From: Pseudomonadota bacterium
GTDB taxonomy: Bacteria > Desulfobacterota > Desulfobulbia > Desulfobulbales > Desulfocapsaceae
Direction of reading: 5' to 3'
Length of the DNA: 64,000 nt
Assembly (NCBI GenBank): GCA_023412495.1
Contig: JAEYNP010000105.1
Coordinates: forward strand, 120,428 to 184,427
Shown: one piece after another, positions 1-8,508 of the stretch
How the letters are laid out: every line of letters begins with the position of its first letter
Numbering within the stretch: position 1 is the stretch's first letter
Made by a program: the position numbers and the translations under genes
Notes under the pieces: generated by a model
What the model saw: only the letters and a program-made list of their open reading frames with translations
Databases searched by the model: none
What the model was told of the DNA's origin: nothing

Positions 1-594
1 CTCCGGATAGGGGCAGATTACTGGGTGAACGGCCTCGACCGGGCCGAGAAGATGGACAATATCGCCAAGGAGCTTGCCGAGCCCTTGTATAACCCGAACA
101 CCGAATTGGCCCAGAAGCATGTTACGCTCTACCGCAAGGCCCGCGGCGTGTCTCTTGAGACCATCATTTTCATCGATCGCTGGTTCGAGCGCACCTTCCA
201 GACCGCCTTCGGGGTTTACGGCTATTTCACCGTTTCCGGCTCGACGGGCTACTACGATCTGGTCCGATGGTCCGGCGTAGCGCTTTTAACCTTTGTGTTC
301 GGCAGCATTCTCCTCCGGGGCGGCCTGGTCGGCAGCGGCCTGGCGCTGTCGGCCTTTGGCCTGGGCGTTGCACTTATCGGAGTCTCGGTCTATCATTCCT
401 GGACGCTTGATTTCCAGTCCCAGGGGCGTTATCTCTTTCCCATTCTGCCGATGCTGAGCGTCGCCTACGGTATCAATCATGAGGTGATAAATAGACGGTT
501 TCTCATTCTCTTTCTGATGCCGATGGTCATTCTGGGCCTCTACAGTTTCATTTTCGATGGACTGATGCGGATCCCCAAAATTACTTTTGCGTGA
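1..594 (+). CDS. Integral membrane protein, C-terminal part (DUF2142-like), 5' truncated
   Basis: The reading frame is open from base 1, so only the last 197 residues of a longer membrane protein are seen. Two hydrophobic blocks are visible: a long one covering two helices (around WSGVALLTFVFGS and LSAFGLGVALIGV) and a C-terminal one (FLILFLMPMVILGLYSFIF). Between them is the short motif QGRYLFPILPML, typical of DUF2142/GT39-type polytopic proteins of surface-polysaccharide loci. It is followed after 10 bases by an acyltransferase gene, which fits a glycan-assembly cluster. The catalytic N-terminal half lies outside the window, so the exact family is uncertain. Confidence 0.6.
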   Translation, partial: LRIGADYWVNGLDRAEKMDNIAKELAEPLYNPNTELAQKHVTLYRKARGVSLETIIFIDRWFERTFQTAFGVYGYFTVSGSTGYYDLVRWSGVALLTFVFGSILLRGGLVGSGLALSAFGLGVALIGVSVYHSWTLDFQSQGRYLFPILPMLSVAYGINHEVINRRFLILFLMPMVILGLYSFIFDGLMRIPKITFA

Positions 595-604
595 TTGGTG
601 AGTT

Positions 605-1369
605 GTGACGGATAACGAAGCGAAAATAAAGAAAATTCCTCTGCGGGAGCAGTTGCATTCACGCGAATCCTCCTTCCGGAAATACTGGAAGAAGGCGGGG
701 GGGGACATCTCCCTGCCGGGGTTGTTCCTCTACGAATTGTTTACCCTTCTGGTTGCCAATCTGGGTGGCGCTGTGGGATTCTGGGCGCGGAAAAGGCTGG
801 CGGGCTTGCTCTTTCGTTCGGCAGGCACGGGCCTTATCCTGGGCCGCGGCCTCACCGTAAGACACCCCGGACGGATCGATTTCGGCGACAATGTGGCCGT
901 CGATGATTATGTCTTCATCGATGCGTCCGGCAGCGGCGATATCGGCGTACAGCTGCGCGACGGGGTGGTGGTGTCGCGCAATTGTGTAATCCTGGGGAAA
1001 AACGGCCATGTGGTCTTCGAGGAGCGTGTCGACATCGGCTGCAACTGCACCTTCGCCTCGGTATCGGGGATATCCGTCGGGGTTGCGACCATCATCGCCG
1101 GCAACTGCTATATCGGGGGGGGGCGATACTACCATGACCACCTCGAGCCGGCAATCATGGATCAGGGCGTCTATTCCCATGGGGAAATCGTCATCGGCGA
1201 GAAGAGCTGGATCGGGGCCGGGGCGATTATTCTGGACGGGGTTAAGATCGGCACCGGGGTGATTGTTGGCGCAGGTTCGGTGGTGACCCGTGATGTGCCC
1301 GACTATGCGGTGGTTGCGGGTTCGCCCGCGAAGATCCTTCGCATTCGGGAGGAGAAGAAATCTACATAG
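605..1369 (+). CDS. Hexapeptide-repeat (left-handed beta-helix) acyltransferase
   Basis: Probable CoA-dependent O- or N-acetyltransferase of sugars, 254 residues. From about residue 75 it carries repeated [LIV]-G-x4 turns (IDFGDNVAVDDYVFIDASG, IGEKSWIGAGAIILDGVKIGTGVIVGAGSVVTRDVP), and it ends with the usual VAGSPAKILR. A His-rich loop (GGGRYYHDHLE) may be part of the active site. The first 70 residues carry a hydrophobic stretch that could associate with the membrane. The start is GTG at 605, 11 bases after the upstream stop. The context (DUF2142-like protein upstream, MBOAT module 7 kb downstream) suggests exopolysaccharide modification. The acceptor cannot be told from sequence. Confidence 0.85.
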   Translation: MTDNEAKIKKIPLREQLHSRESSFRKYWKKAGGDISLPGLFLYELFTLLVANLGGAVGFWARKRLAGLLFRSAGTGLILGRGLTVRHPGRIDFGDNVAVDDYVFIDASGSGDIGVQLRDGVVVSRNCVILGKNGHVVFEERVDIGCNCTFASVSGISVGVATIIAGNCYIGGGRYYHDHLEPAIMDQGVYSHGEIVIGEKSWIGAGAIILDGVKIGTGVIVGAGSVVTRDVPDYAVVAGSPAKILRIREEKKST

Positions 1370-1387
1370 TTAAATAAGTGAGTTGTA

Positions 1388-3445
1388 ATGACAAGCAGTA
1401 GAAAAACCCTGAAGATTTTCATTATCATTCTGGCGGCGGCATTATCGCCTCTCTCGGCAATCGGCAAGACGGCGGGCGACCGGGTCGCTCAATGGACCGG
1501 CAACCATACCCGGCTGGTGTGGCTGCAGGATCAGGGCAACGGCGCGGACAGCCTCGCCCATGGCAAAAATCTCATGCTCTACGGCTACGATTCCAAGGAC
1601 GGCAAGGGCGAGCGGCCGCTCCTGCCCCAGGCCGACAGCTGGTTCGTGCCGCTCATCACCCCCGACGGCAGCCAGGTCATCGTCAGCAACCGCGCCAAGC
1701 GGCAGATGTTCCTGGTGGAGTGGGAGAGCGGAAAGATGAAGAAATTGGGCGAGGGCGTCGCCGTGGCGGTCTGGCAGGATCCCAAGCCGAGTATCCTGCC
1801 GTGGCGGAGCAGCACCTGGGTCTACTGCCTGTCCGGCAACCAGCCGGAAAACAAGTACGGCTCGAGCCAGCCGCTCTACCGGTTCCCGCTCGACAACCCG
1901 AAGAAGAAGGAGCTGATCTGGAACAAAACCAACCTCGCCTGGTCGAACATCCAGCTGTCCCGGGACGGCGAACTGATGGGCGGTCTCTTCCCCTGGCCGG
2001 ACGGCGGAGTGCTGTGGACGAAAGATAAGCGCTTCCAGCGGCTGGGTAAGGGCTGCTGGACTTCGCTCAGCCCCGACGACTCAAAACTCTTGTGGATCTT
2101 CGACGGTCTGCACCGAAACCTGCAGGTGTACGATGTCCAGGCTGGCAAGAACTGGAAGATCCAGATCAACGGGGCCCCTGGTATCGGCGGCTATGAGGTC
2201 TACCACCCCCGTTGGTCCAATCACCCCCGCTATTTCGTCCTCACCGGCCCCTATGTAAAGGGTGAGGGTGGCAACAGGATCGGTGGCGGCGGTGAGAAGG
2301 TCGAGATCTACATCGGCCGCTTCGACGAGCGGGTGCAGAAGGTCGAGGACTGGCTGAAGGTGACGAGCAACGGCCGGGCTGATTTTTTTCCGGATATGTG
2401 GATCGAGGGAGGCAGCAAAGCGACGCTCGCGGAGCGGTTGGCCGCAACCGACGGGCCGGCGATGGAGGCCGGATGGCCTGTTTCGCGGGAGAACCTGGTT
2501 TTTGTCTGGGAGAATATGAAGGCGGCCAATCAGCTGGACGAGAAGAGCCCCGTCGGCTTTTTTCAGAGCAATATAGATCTTAGAGGGACGGCGCTCTTTA
2601 CCCGCGACCTTCGCCTCGCTGCCGGCGGCGGCTGGGGGGAAACAGGCGAGGCGGGCAAAAAAGTCGGCGCGGCTCTGGCGAAAACCGGCGAGGCCGGCGT
2701 GGAGTTCACCCTTACGCCGCGGGAGGATGAAAAGGGCCGGATTATCTCCATTGTTGCCGGCGACAAGCCAGGAGTGGTCGTGGTCCAGGAGGGCCAAGAT
2801 CTTCAGGTTCGGACTGGCCACGGGGATCCTGCTATCTGGCCGGGAGTGCTGGCAGAGCGTCAGACCCTGCATCTTGTCCTCAACCTCGGCAAGGATGGCC
2901 TGGAGTTGTTCGCGGACGGCAAAAGCCTCGGCAAAAAGCCCGGACAGCTCAACGTTTCGAAAGAAGCCGTGGAAACCCTGCACTTCGGCGATCCGGCCGG
3001 CGGCTGGCACGGCATTCTCGAGGGTCTCGCCATCTACGACCGGCCGCTTGCGGAGCGGGAAATCGCCGCCAACAGCCGACTGGCGGCCGAACGTGGCAGC
3101 AGACACATTGAGGCCGCAAGGCTGGTGGTTGAGGGCAAACTTGACCAGACGACTGAAATTCCGGCCCCCGACTCCCTCGGCGCCTACCGCCGGGCGCTGG
3201 TTGTCAATACCTATTCGGTCGACCGGGTCGAACAGGGGGAATACGCCCGGGAGCGGATCCTCGTGGCGGAGTGGGCGGTTCTCGACCGGACCCTGGTCAA
3301 AAATTACGATCAGGCGGGCGATCCCGAACGGCTGGTCCTGGAAAAATTCTCCGATCACCCCGAACTGGAAGGGGAACGCCAGATGATGGACGTTTTCGAG
3401 CCCGACCTTGAAATGTACTACAGGCTGCCCGCATCGGCCAACTGA
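1388..3445 (+). CDS. Secreted protein with beta-propeller-like and LamG/concanavalin-type domains
   Basis: 685 residues with an N-terminal signal peptide (hydrophobic IFIIILAAALSPLSAIG). Residues of roughly 40-330 show repeated blade-like segments (LITPDGSQVIVSNR, QLSRDGELMGGLF, SLSPDDSKLLWIFDG) resembling TolB/WD-type propellers. Residues of about 450-580 look like a LamG/concanavalin A-like fold (LHLVLNLGKDGLELFADGK, then GILEGLAIYDRPLAEREI). No catalytic motif was recognised. It lies 18 bases after the acyltransferase, so it probably belongs to the same transcript and acts in the periplasm or at the cell surface, perhaps binding polysaccharide. The role is inferred from domains and context only. 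Confidence 0.7.
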   Translation: MTSSRKTLKIFIIILAAALSPLSAIGKTAGDRVAQWTGNHTRLVWLQDQGNGADSLAHGKNLMLYGYDSKDGKGERPLLPQADSWFVPLITPDGSQVIVSNRAKRQMFLVEWESGKMKKLGEGVAVAVWQDPKPSILPWRSSTWVYCLSGNQPENKYGSSQPLYRFPLDNPKKKELIWNKTNLAWSNIQLSRDGELMGGLFPWPDGGVLWTKDKRFQRLGKGCWTSLSPDDSKLLWIFDGLHRNLQVYDVQAGKNWKIQINGAPGIGGYEVYHPRWSNHPRYFVLTGPYVKGEGGNRIGGGGEKVEIYIGRFDERVQKVEDWLKVTSNGRADFFPDMWIEGGSKATLAERLAATDGPAMEAGWPVSRENLVFVWENMKAANQLDEKSPVGFFQSNIDLRGTALFTRDLRLAAGGGWGETGEAGKKVGAALAKTGEAGVEFTLTPREDEKGRIISIVAGDKPGVVVVQEGQDLQVRTGHGDPAIWPGVLAERQTLHLVLNLGKDGLELFADGKSLGKKPGQLNVSKEAVETLHFGDPAGGWHGILEGLAIYDRPLAEREIAANSRLAAERGSRHIEAARLVVEGKLDQTTEIPAPDSLGAYRRALVVNTYSVDRVEQGEYARERILVAEWAVLDRTLVKNYDQAGDPERLVLEKFSDHPELEGERQMMDVFEPDLEMYYRLPASAN

Positions 3446-3564
3446 GAGATCAAGATTGCTCGCCTGACATCGCCACGTTTCACTTGTTTTACGCGGTTTT
3501 CAATTGTTTCTGCCCAATCCGATTCCGATCCCGACAGCGATTTCAATACCGAAGTGAGAATCGC

Positions 3565-4152
3565 TTACGAAAAAAAGGCGGCGAACACCCCGTGCTCCCG
3601 CAGGATATTCAGGCCGATGATCCAGAGGACCAGTCCGCCGACGATCTCGGCCCAGGAACTCAGCCAGGTGAGGCGGGAAACCCGTTTGCCGAGGTGGAGG
3701 CCGGTGATGGTAAAGAGCCCGGCGACGATACCGATGACGATGGCCGGGGTGGTGATCGATACCTGGAGCATTGACATCGACAGGCCGATGGCCAGGGCGT
3801 CGATGCTCGTCGCCACTGAGAGCATGACCATAGTCATGCCTTTCGTTGCATCCTTCCTTGGTTTTGGATCTTCGTCGTCGGCCAGGACGGCCTCCTTCAG
3901 CATATTGCCGCCCACCAGGGCAAGAAGGGTGAAGGCGATCCAGTGGTCGTAATCGGCCAGGTAACCTTGCACGGAAGTGCCGAGGCTCCAGCCGATGACC
4001 GGCATCATGGCCTGAAAGAGGCCGAAATGCCAGGACAGCCGGAAAGTCTGGCGGAAGCTGACCTGCCGCAGGCTGACGCCGGTGGCGATGGCCACGGCAA
4101 AGGCGTCCATGGCGAGAGCCACAGCGATTCCCAGGATGGTGAGTGTATTCAT
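3565..4152 (-). CDS. mntP: Manganese efflux pump MntP (DUF204)
   Basis: 195 residues, the usual MntP length (about 190), with six hydrophobic helices. The N-terminus MNTLTILGIAVALAMDAFAVAIATG and the second repeat MVMLSVATSIDALAIGLSM both carry the Asp in a helix (AMDAFAV, SIDALAIG) characteristic of the family, which exports Mn2+ across the inner membrane. The start was set at 4152 because an upstream extension is polar, Arg/Pro-rich and unlike the family. Only 31 bases separate it from the upstream kinase gene, so there is no room for a yybP-ykoY riboswitch leader; it is probably read through from the kinase gene. Confidence 0.9.
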   Translation of the reverse strand: MNTLTILGIAVALAMDAFAVAIATGVSLRQVSFRQTFRLSWHFGLFQAMMPVIGWSLGTSVQGYLADYDHWIAFTLLALVGGNMLKEAVLADDEDPKPRKDATKGMTMVMLSVATSIDALAIGLSMSMLQVSITTPAIVIGIVAGLFTITGLHLGKRVSRLTWLSSWAEIVGGLVLWIIGLNILREHGVFAAFFS

Positions 4153-4183
4153 GCGAGGTTCCGGTAAGGTTGACGGGGAACCT

Positions 4184-6730
4184 CTATTTACCCGATGGGG
4201 CGGCTGGGCGGCAAGCGATATCGATGGCGGGAGGAGCAGACGCATCAGAGAACTTGTCGCCGAGGGCGACCCGCACGGCGACCCCCAGCTGTTCCAGGGT
4301 GTAGGGCTTTTTCACATACTGTCCCGCGCCCAGCGTCTGGATCTTCGCCACCTCGTCGTGATCGGCGAAGCCGCTGGCGATGATCGCCTTCTGGCCGGGG
4401 TGCGCGGCCACGATCCGTTCGTAGGTCTCCCGGCCGGAAAGGCCGGGCTTCATGATCATGTCGAGTATCACCAGGTCGACGGCGTGGTCTTCGAGATATT
4501 CTATGGCCGCCTCCCCGGAGGAAGCGGTCGCCGCCGAATAGTGCAGGTTTTTCAGGATCTGCACGGCGATGTCCCGCTGCAGTGCTTCGTCGTCGACGAC
4601 CAGGATCCTCTCGCCCCGGCCGTACAACTCCTCCATGGCGGTGGCGGGGGGCTGGGTGGTGACCGCCGCAGCTGTTGCCGGCAGATAGAGGGAAAAAGTC
4701 GTGCCGGTTCCGGAGGCGCTTTCGACCGTCACAGCCCCTTCATGGTCCTTCATGGTGTTCCATACGACGGCGAGGCCGAGGCCGGTGCCGCTGCGGCCCA
4801 TGGTCTTTCTGGTATAGAAGGGTTCGAAGATATGGGCGAGGTCCTTCTGGTCGATCCCCGGGCCGTCATCGGCGACCGAAAGCACCACATAGGGACCGGG
4901 AGTGAGATCGGAAAAGCCGGGCAGAGGGCTCGCGAGGTCCTCGTTGCGGCAGGAGATGACGATCGTCCCCGGACTTTCCGGAGGGAATGCCTCGGCGCCG
5001 TTGATAACCAGGTTCATCAGACACTTCTGGATATGCACCGATGAACAGGAGACGGTCCGGATATCGGGGGCGAGCCGGGAGGCAAAGGAAATCTTCGGGA
5101 AGAGTTTCGCAAGCTTTATGTGCTCCGGCGATTCGAGATACTCCTTTGCCAGATCTTTGATGCTGATATTTTCCCTTACGGCCGCCACCCCGCGGGCCAG
5201 GGTCAAGAGGTCGGCCACCACTCGCGCCGCCCGTTTGCCGGACTCGCGGATGTCCGCAAGCGGCTTGCGTATGGGACTTTCGGGTGGCAGCTGCAGGAGC
5301 AGCAATTCGGGATAATTGATGATGCCGGAGAGGATGTTGTTCAAGTCGTGGGCGACGCCGCCGGCCAGTTTGCCGATGGTCTCCAGCTTCTCGGCCTGCT
5401 GCAGTCGCCGCTCCAAGTCTTCCTTCTCTGCGCTGACCCGGATCTGGTCGGTGATGTCTTCCGAGATGCCGAGCAGGTAACGGGGCTGGCCCTCGGCATC
5501 GAGGATCGGGATCTTGCGGGTGTGCAGGACTCTCTTGCCGCGGTTTCGGGTCTGGATCGGTTCTTCCGGAATATCCACAAGGGTCCCAAGGCGCAGCACC
5601 TCCCGGTCCTTTGCTGTGAAGAATTTGGCTTCCACCTCCGGGAAGAAGTCGAAATCGGTCTTGCCCAGGAAATCATCGACCTGATAGCCGAGCATTGCGG
5701 CCCCCGTCCTGTTGAAATGGACGAACCGGAGGTCCCGGGCGTCCTTCACGAAGATCATGGCCGGGATATTATCGAAGACGGTGGCGAGAAATTCTTCGTT
5801 GAGACGAAGGCGTTCCTGGGCCTTCTGGGCTTCCAGCCAGGCGTTGACCAGGCTTCTGCGGATGTTTTCCTCGCGGCGCAGCCAGTAGAAGGTGCCCAGG
5901 CCCACCGCCAGCACGGCAAAGATGGCTGTCACTCGCAGGGGCACGAGATACGGCGATGGGGTACTCCAGCCGGCCTTCGGCACGGCTGCCAGCTGCCAAC
6001 TCCCCTCCGGCAGCTTGACTGGCAGGGTGATCGGCGATTTTTCAAAAATGGAGGGGTCTCCATCGATCATCCCGCCCGCGCTGCCCAGTCCGTCCTTGCC
6101 GCGTATGGCTATCTCGATGTTAAGCTCGGGCCGGTGGAGACCCGCCGCCTTGAAAAGACGATCCTTTTCTATGACGATGCTGACCAGTCCCCAGTAGCGG
6201 CTGTCGTCCTCCTCCTCGCCCTCGACGTACACAGGCGTCCTGTTGATAAAGGCCACGCCGCCCTGGACGAGATTCACGGGGCCGGCTATTACCGTCCTGC
6301 CGGATTCAATGGCCCGGGCTGCGGCAGGCCATTGCTCGCTGTTCTGCCGGTAATCCAGGCCTATCGCCTGTTCGTTGCCTTTCAATGGGTGAATGAAGCG
6401 GACGATGTTGTCAGGGGCGACGGTGATGTTTCTGATATAGCTGTGGTTTCTCAGGATCTCGCGGGCCAGGCGATGGAAGGCCAGCCCGTCCATGTCGGGA
6501 TTGGTGGCGATATAGGCGATCAGCCCGCGGGTAAGATAAAAATTGGTATTGATTTCCGACTCGAGACTCGCCCTGATCCCGGAGAGGCTGTTGATAGTCT
6601 TCGTTTGCAGCGTTTCGCGGTAGCGTTCCCGTTCCAGATACCCCAGGCCCAGGAAGAGCAGGATCACCGCGCAGGACGCCAGAAGGGCGGCAACCACCGG
6701 TTGCGATAGATATTTTGTGAACCGCCCCAT
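4184..6730 (-). CDS. Membrane-bound hybrid sensor histidine kinase (CHASE-PAS-HisKA-HATPase-REC)
   Basis: 848 residues. After an N-terminal membrane helix (VVAALLASCAVILLFLGLGYL) comes a periplasmic CHASE-type sensor (pattern VAPDNIVRFIHPLKGNEQAIGLD). A second helix (VTAIFAVLAVGLGTFYWL) leads to a PAS domain (FDNIPAMIFVKDARDLRFVHFN), a dimerisation/phosphoacceptor helix with His461 (GGVAHDLNN), an ATPase with GTGLGLAVV, and a C-terminal receiver domain with phospho-acceptor Asp757 (LVILDMIM) and the conserved Lys in VKKPY. ATG 6730 is preferred over an upstream codon at 6805, which would overlap the neighbouring gene and add an Arg/His-rich leader. The stop of the PLP enzyme lies 5 bases upstream. 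The ligand and output regulator are unknown. Confidence 0.9.
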   Translation of the reverse strand: MGRFTKYLSQPVVAALLASCAVILLFLGLGYLERERYRETLQTKTINSLSGIRASLESEINTNFYLTRGLIAYIATNPDMDGLAFHRLAREILRNHSYIRNITVAPDNIVRFIHPLKGNEQAIGLDYRQNSEQWPAAARAIESGRTVIAGPVNLVQGGVAFINRTPVYVEGEEEDDSRYWGLVSIVIEKDRLFKAAGLHRPELNIEIAIRGKDGLGSAGGMIDGDPSIFEKSPITLPVKLPEGSWQLAAVPKAGWSTPSPYLVPLRVTAIFAVLAVGLGTFYWLRREENIRRSLVNAWLEAQKAQERLRLNEEFLATVFDNIPAMIFVKDARDLRFVHFNRTGAAMLGYQVDDFLGKTDFDFFPEVEAKFFTAKDREVLRLGTLVDIPEEPIQTRNRGKRVLHTRKIPILDAEGQPRYLLGISEDITDQIRVSAEKEDLERRLQQAEKLETIGKLAGGVAHDLNNILSGIINYPELLLLQLPPESPIRKPLADIRESGKRAARVVADLLTLARGVAAVRENISIKDLAKEYLESPEHIKLAKLFPKISFASRLAPDIRTVSCSSVHIQKCLMNLVINGAEAFPPESPGTIVISCRNEDLASPLPGFSDLTPGPYVVLSVADDGPGIDQKDLAHIFEPFYTRKTMGRSGTGLGLAVVWNTMKDHEGAVTVESASGTGTTFSLYLPATAAAVTTQPPATAMEELYGRGERILVVDDEALQRDIAVQILKNLHYSAATASSGEAAIEYLEDHAVDLVILDMIMKPGLSGRETYERIVAAHPGQKAIIASGFADHDEVAKIQTLGAGQYVKKPYTLEQLGVAVRVALGDKFSDASAPPAIDIACRPAAPSGK

Positions 6731-6735
6731 ATTTT

Positions 6736-8157
6736 TCACTTGGCCGCATGCAGGGCCTGGTCGAGATCGGCCATGATGTCGGTGGGGTGCTCGGCGCCCA
6801 CGCAAAGGCGGATCATGTTGCCGGGGATGCCGGCCAGGGCCCGGCCCGCCTCACCCTGCTGCTGATGTGTGGAGATGGCCGGGATGGTGGCGACGCTCTT
6901 GATCCGGCCGAGGTCGGTGGCCCGCCAGATGCGCTGCAGGCCGTCGAAGACCTTGCGGGTCTTCTCCACGCCGCCCTTGACGCAGAAGGAGAGAAGGTGG
7001 CCGTAGCGATTGATCGGGCGGTTATACTGGTCGTCATATTCGGCGTCGACCAGCCACATATAGCGCTTGGCCAGTTCGTGCAGCGGGTGGCTCGGCAGGC
7101 CCAGGTACTGGACGCTTTCCACCCCCGGGTGCTCCGCTAAAAAGGCGGCGATCTTCTCGCTCGACCGGCTCATCAGGTCCATCTTGGAGCGGATGGTGCG
7201 CATGTCGTTCAAGGCCATCACCGCCTGCAGGGGATGGAGGTTGGGGCCGAAGTCGCGATTCTGCAGGTATTTGACCGAGAGGGAAAAATCTTCTTTGAGC
7301 TGATCGTCATCGATGTTGGTGACCAGGTTCTTCCGGGCGATGACCGCACCGCAGATGCCGAAGCCGCTGCTGGTGAGGCTCTTGGTGACCGACTGGACCA
7401 CGATGTCCGCCCCGTGGCAGATCGGGCGGAGCAGGGCGGGCGTCGCCACCGTCGAGTCGACGATCAGCGGCAGGCTGTGGCTGTGGGCGAGGTCGGCCAC
7501 AGCCCGGATATCGAAGAAGCCGAGCTGCGGGTTGCTGGGCAGCTCGCCGTAGAGGAAGCGGGTATTTTTGTCGATCTTCAATGCCCATTCCTCAATGTTG
7601 GTGGCGTCCTTGACCCAGCGGCACTCGATGTTGCGCTCCTGCATCAGGCGGACGGTGAACTGCTGGAAGGTGCCGCCGTAGCACTGGGCCGTGGCCACGA
7701 AATTGCGCGGTTCTCCGGCGTTTTTCACCACCCGGAGGAAAGGCTGGACCGCGGTCATGATGGCGGCCATGCCCGAGGAAGTCGAGCAGCAGGAGGTCGT
7801 GCCGTCGAAGCCGTAGCCCTCGAGCAGGGCTAGCGTCCATTCATAATAGTAGGTGGAGGGGTTGGCGATGCGGGAATAGCACCAGGTGGGAATCTTGTAG
7901 GCCAGCGCCGCGGCCATTTCATCAGCGTCGGCGTAGGCCTGGGAGGTGCTCATGAAGATCGGCTCGATGATCGCGCCCTGGTAGTCCCTGAGGGCATCGG
8001 TCACGGAGTAGAGGCCGTGCACGGCGATGGTGTCGAATTTCCATTTTTTCACAGTTTCCTCGATATATCTGGCTCTTTCCGCGAGATAGATATTGTTCCT
8101 GTCGATATACTCCTGCATTCCTGGGGTGATGAGAACGTCGTTCGTCATTCCGGACAT
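6736..8157 (-). CDS. PLP-dependent trans-sulfuration (Cys/Met metabolism) family enzyme
   Basis: 473 residues, fold type I PLP enzyme. The cofactor lysine is Lys259 in SVTKSLTSSGFGICGAV; other family signs are the Tyr/Arg region (YSRIANPSTYYYEWTLALLEG) and PLIVDSTVATPALLRPICHGADIVVQSVTK. The family includes cystathionine gamma-synthase, O-acetylhomoserine sulfhydrylase and methionine gamma-lyase. The length, about 50-70 residues above the CGS average, is nearer to O-acetylhomoserine sulfhydrylase-type members. A clear AAGGAG lies before ATG 8157. It is the first gene of a possible three-gene unit with the hybrid kinase and mntP, a set whose shared logic is not evident. The exact substrate cannot be assigned from sequence. 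Confidence 0.85.
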   Translation of the reverse strand: MSGMTNDVLITPGMQEYIDRNNIYLAERARYIEETVKKWKFDTIAVHGLYSVTDALRDYQGAIIEPIFMSTSQAYADADEMAAALAYKIPTWCYSRIANPSTYYYEWTLALLEGYGFDGTTSCCSTSSGMAAIMTAVQPFLRVVKNAGEPRNFVATAQCYGGTFQQFTVRLMQERNIECRWVKDATNIEEWALKIDKNTRFLYGELPSNPQLGFFDIRAVADLAHSHSLPLIVDSTVATPALLRPICHGADIVVQSVTKSLTSSGFGICGAVIARKNLVTNIDDDQLKEDFSLSVKYLQNRDFGPNLHPLQAVMALNDMRTIRSKMDLMSRSSEKIAAFLAEHPGVESVQYLGLPSHPLHELAKRYMWLVDAEYDDQYNRPINRYGHLLSFCVKGGVEKTRKVFDGLQRIWRATDLGRIKSVATIPAISTHQQQGEAGRALAGIPGNMIRLCVGAEHPTDIMADLDQALHAAK

Positions 8158-8330
8158 GGCGGGCTCCTTGGTTGGTCGTATATGAGTTAGGAAAACCTTG
8201 ACGGTTCTCCTTTAATGCTAGTGCAAATGCATTTTACGGGTCAAGGTGAATTCACCCGTCAGCGGCGCCGTCCGGTCCGCTGGAGAGCGCAGAAACTCAA
8301 AAAAGATTGTCTTGGCGGCGGAAAACGTTT

Positions 8331-8379
8331 AGTACCTTAGAAATTCATTTCGTGTTTTTGAGAATGAATTTCGTGAAGG
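8331..8379. repeat. Dispersed palindromic repeat, copy A
   Basis: About 49 bases starting AGTACCTTAG and ending TTTCGTGAAGG. It folds as a hairpin (AAATTCATTTC pairing with GAATGAATTTC across a GTGTTTTTGA loop). A closely similar copy lies at 46891-46940, with paired base changes that keep the stem. A probable half copy on the other strand is at 14742-14762. It resembles REP-type or MITE-derived sequences. Confidence 0.75.
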
Positions 8380-8395
8380 TGGCACTGAAATGAGT

Positions 8396-8449
8396 CCCCT
8401 CTGCTGTGGGAGGGGATGACAACCCTTGGGTTGCGGGCGTCAAGCCCGC
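8396..8449. other. Three consecutive perfect hairpins upstream of the MBOAT gene
   Basis: CCCCTC (8396-8401) pairs with GAGGGG (8410-8415). CAACCC (8420-8425) pairs with GGGTTG (8428-8433). GCGGGC (8433-8438) pairs with GCCCGC (8444-8449) across GTCAA. The last ends 59 bases before ATG 8509. It could be a structured leader or the second part of the repeat element just upstream. No known riboswitch class was recognised and no U-run follows, so it is not a standard terminator. Confidence 0.55.
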
Positions 8450-8508
8450 ATTAGCTTGGAACCATTTGCCGGCCCGGCCTGTCTTTTTATCGTCCGAATC
8501 TTTTTTCC

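Larger units (their letters stand above)
8158..8508. other. Non-coding stretch with repeats and hairpins
   Basis: Divergent intergenic region between the PLP enzyme and the MBOAT gene; no gene is seen. It contains a 49-base palindromic repeat (8331-8379) and three perfect hairpins in a row (8396-8449), described separately. Promoters for both flanking genes should lie here, but no convincing -35/-10 pair was found. Confidence 0.6.

Noticed and set aside
4152..4184. Possible manganese (yybP-ykoY) riboswitch ahead of mntP
   Set aside because: Only 31 bases separate mntP from the upstream coding region, too short for the riboswitch.
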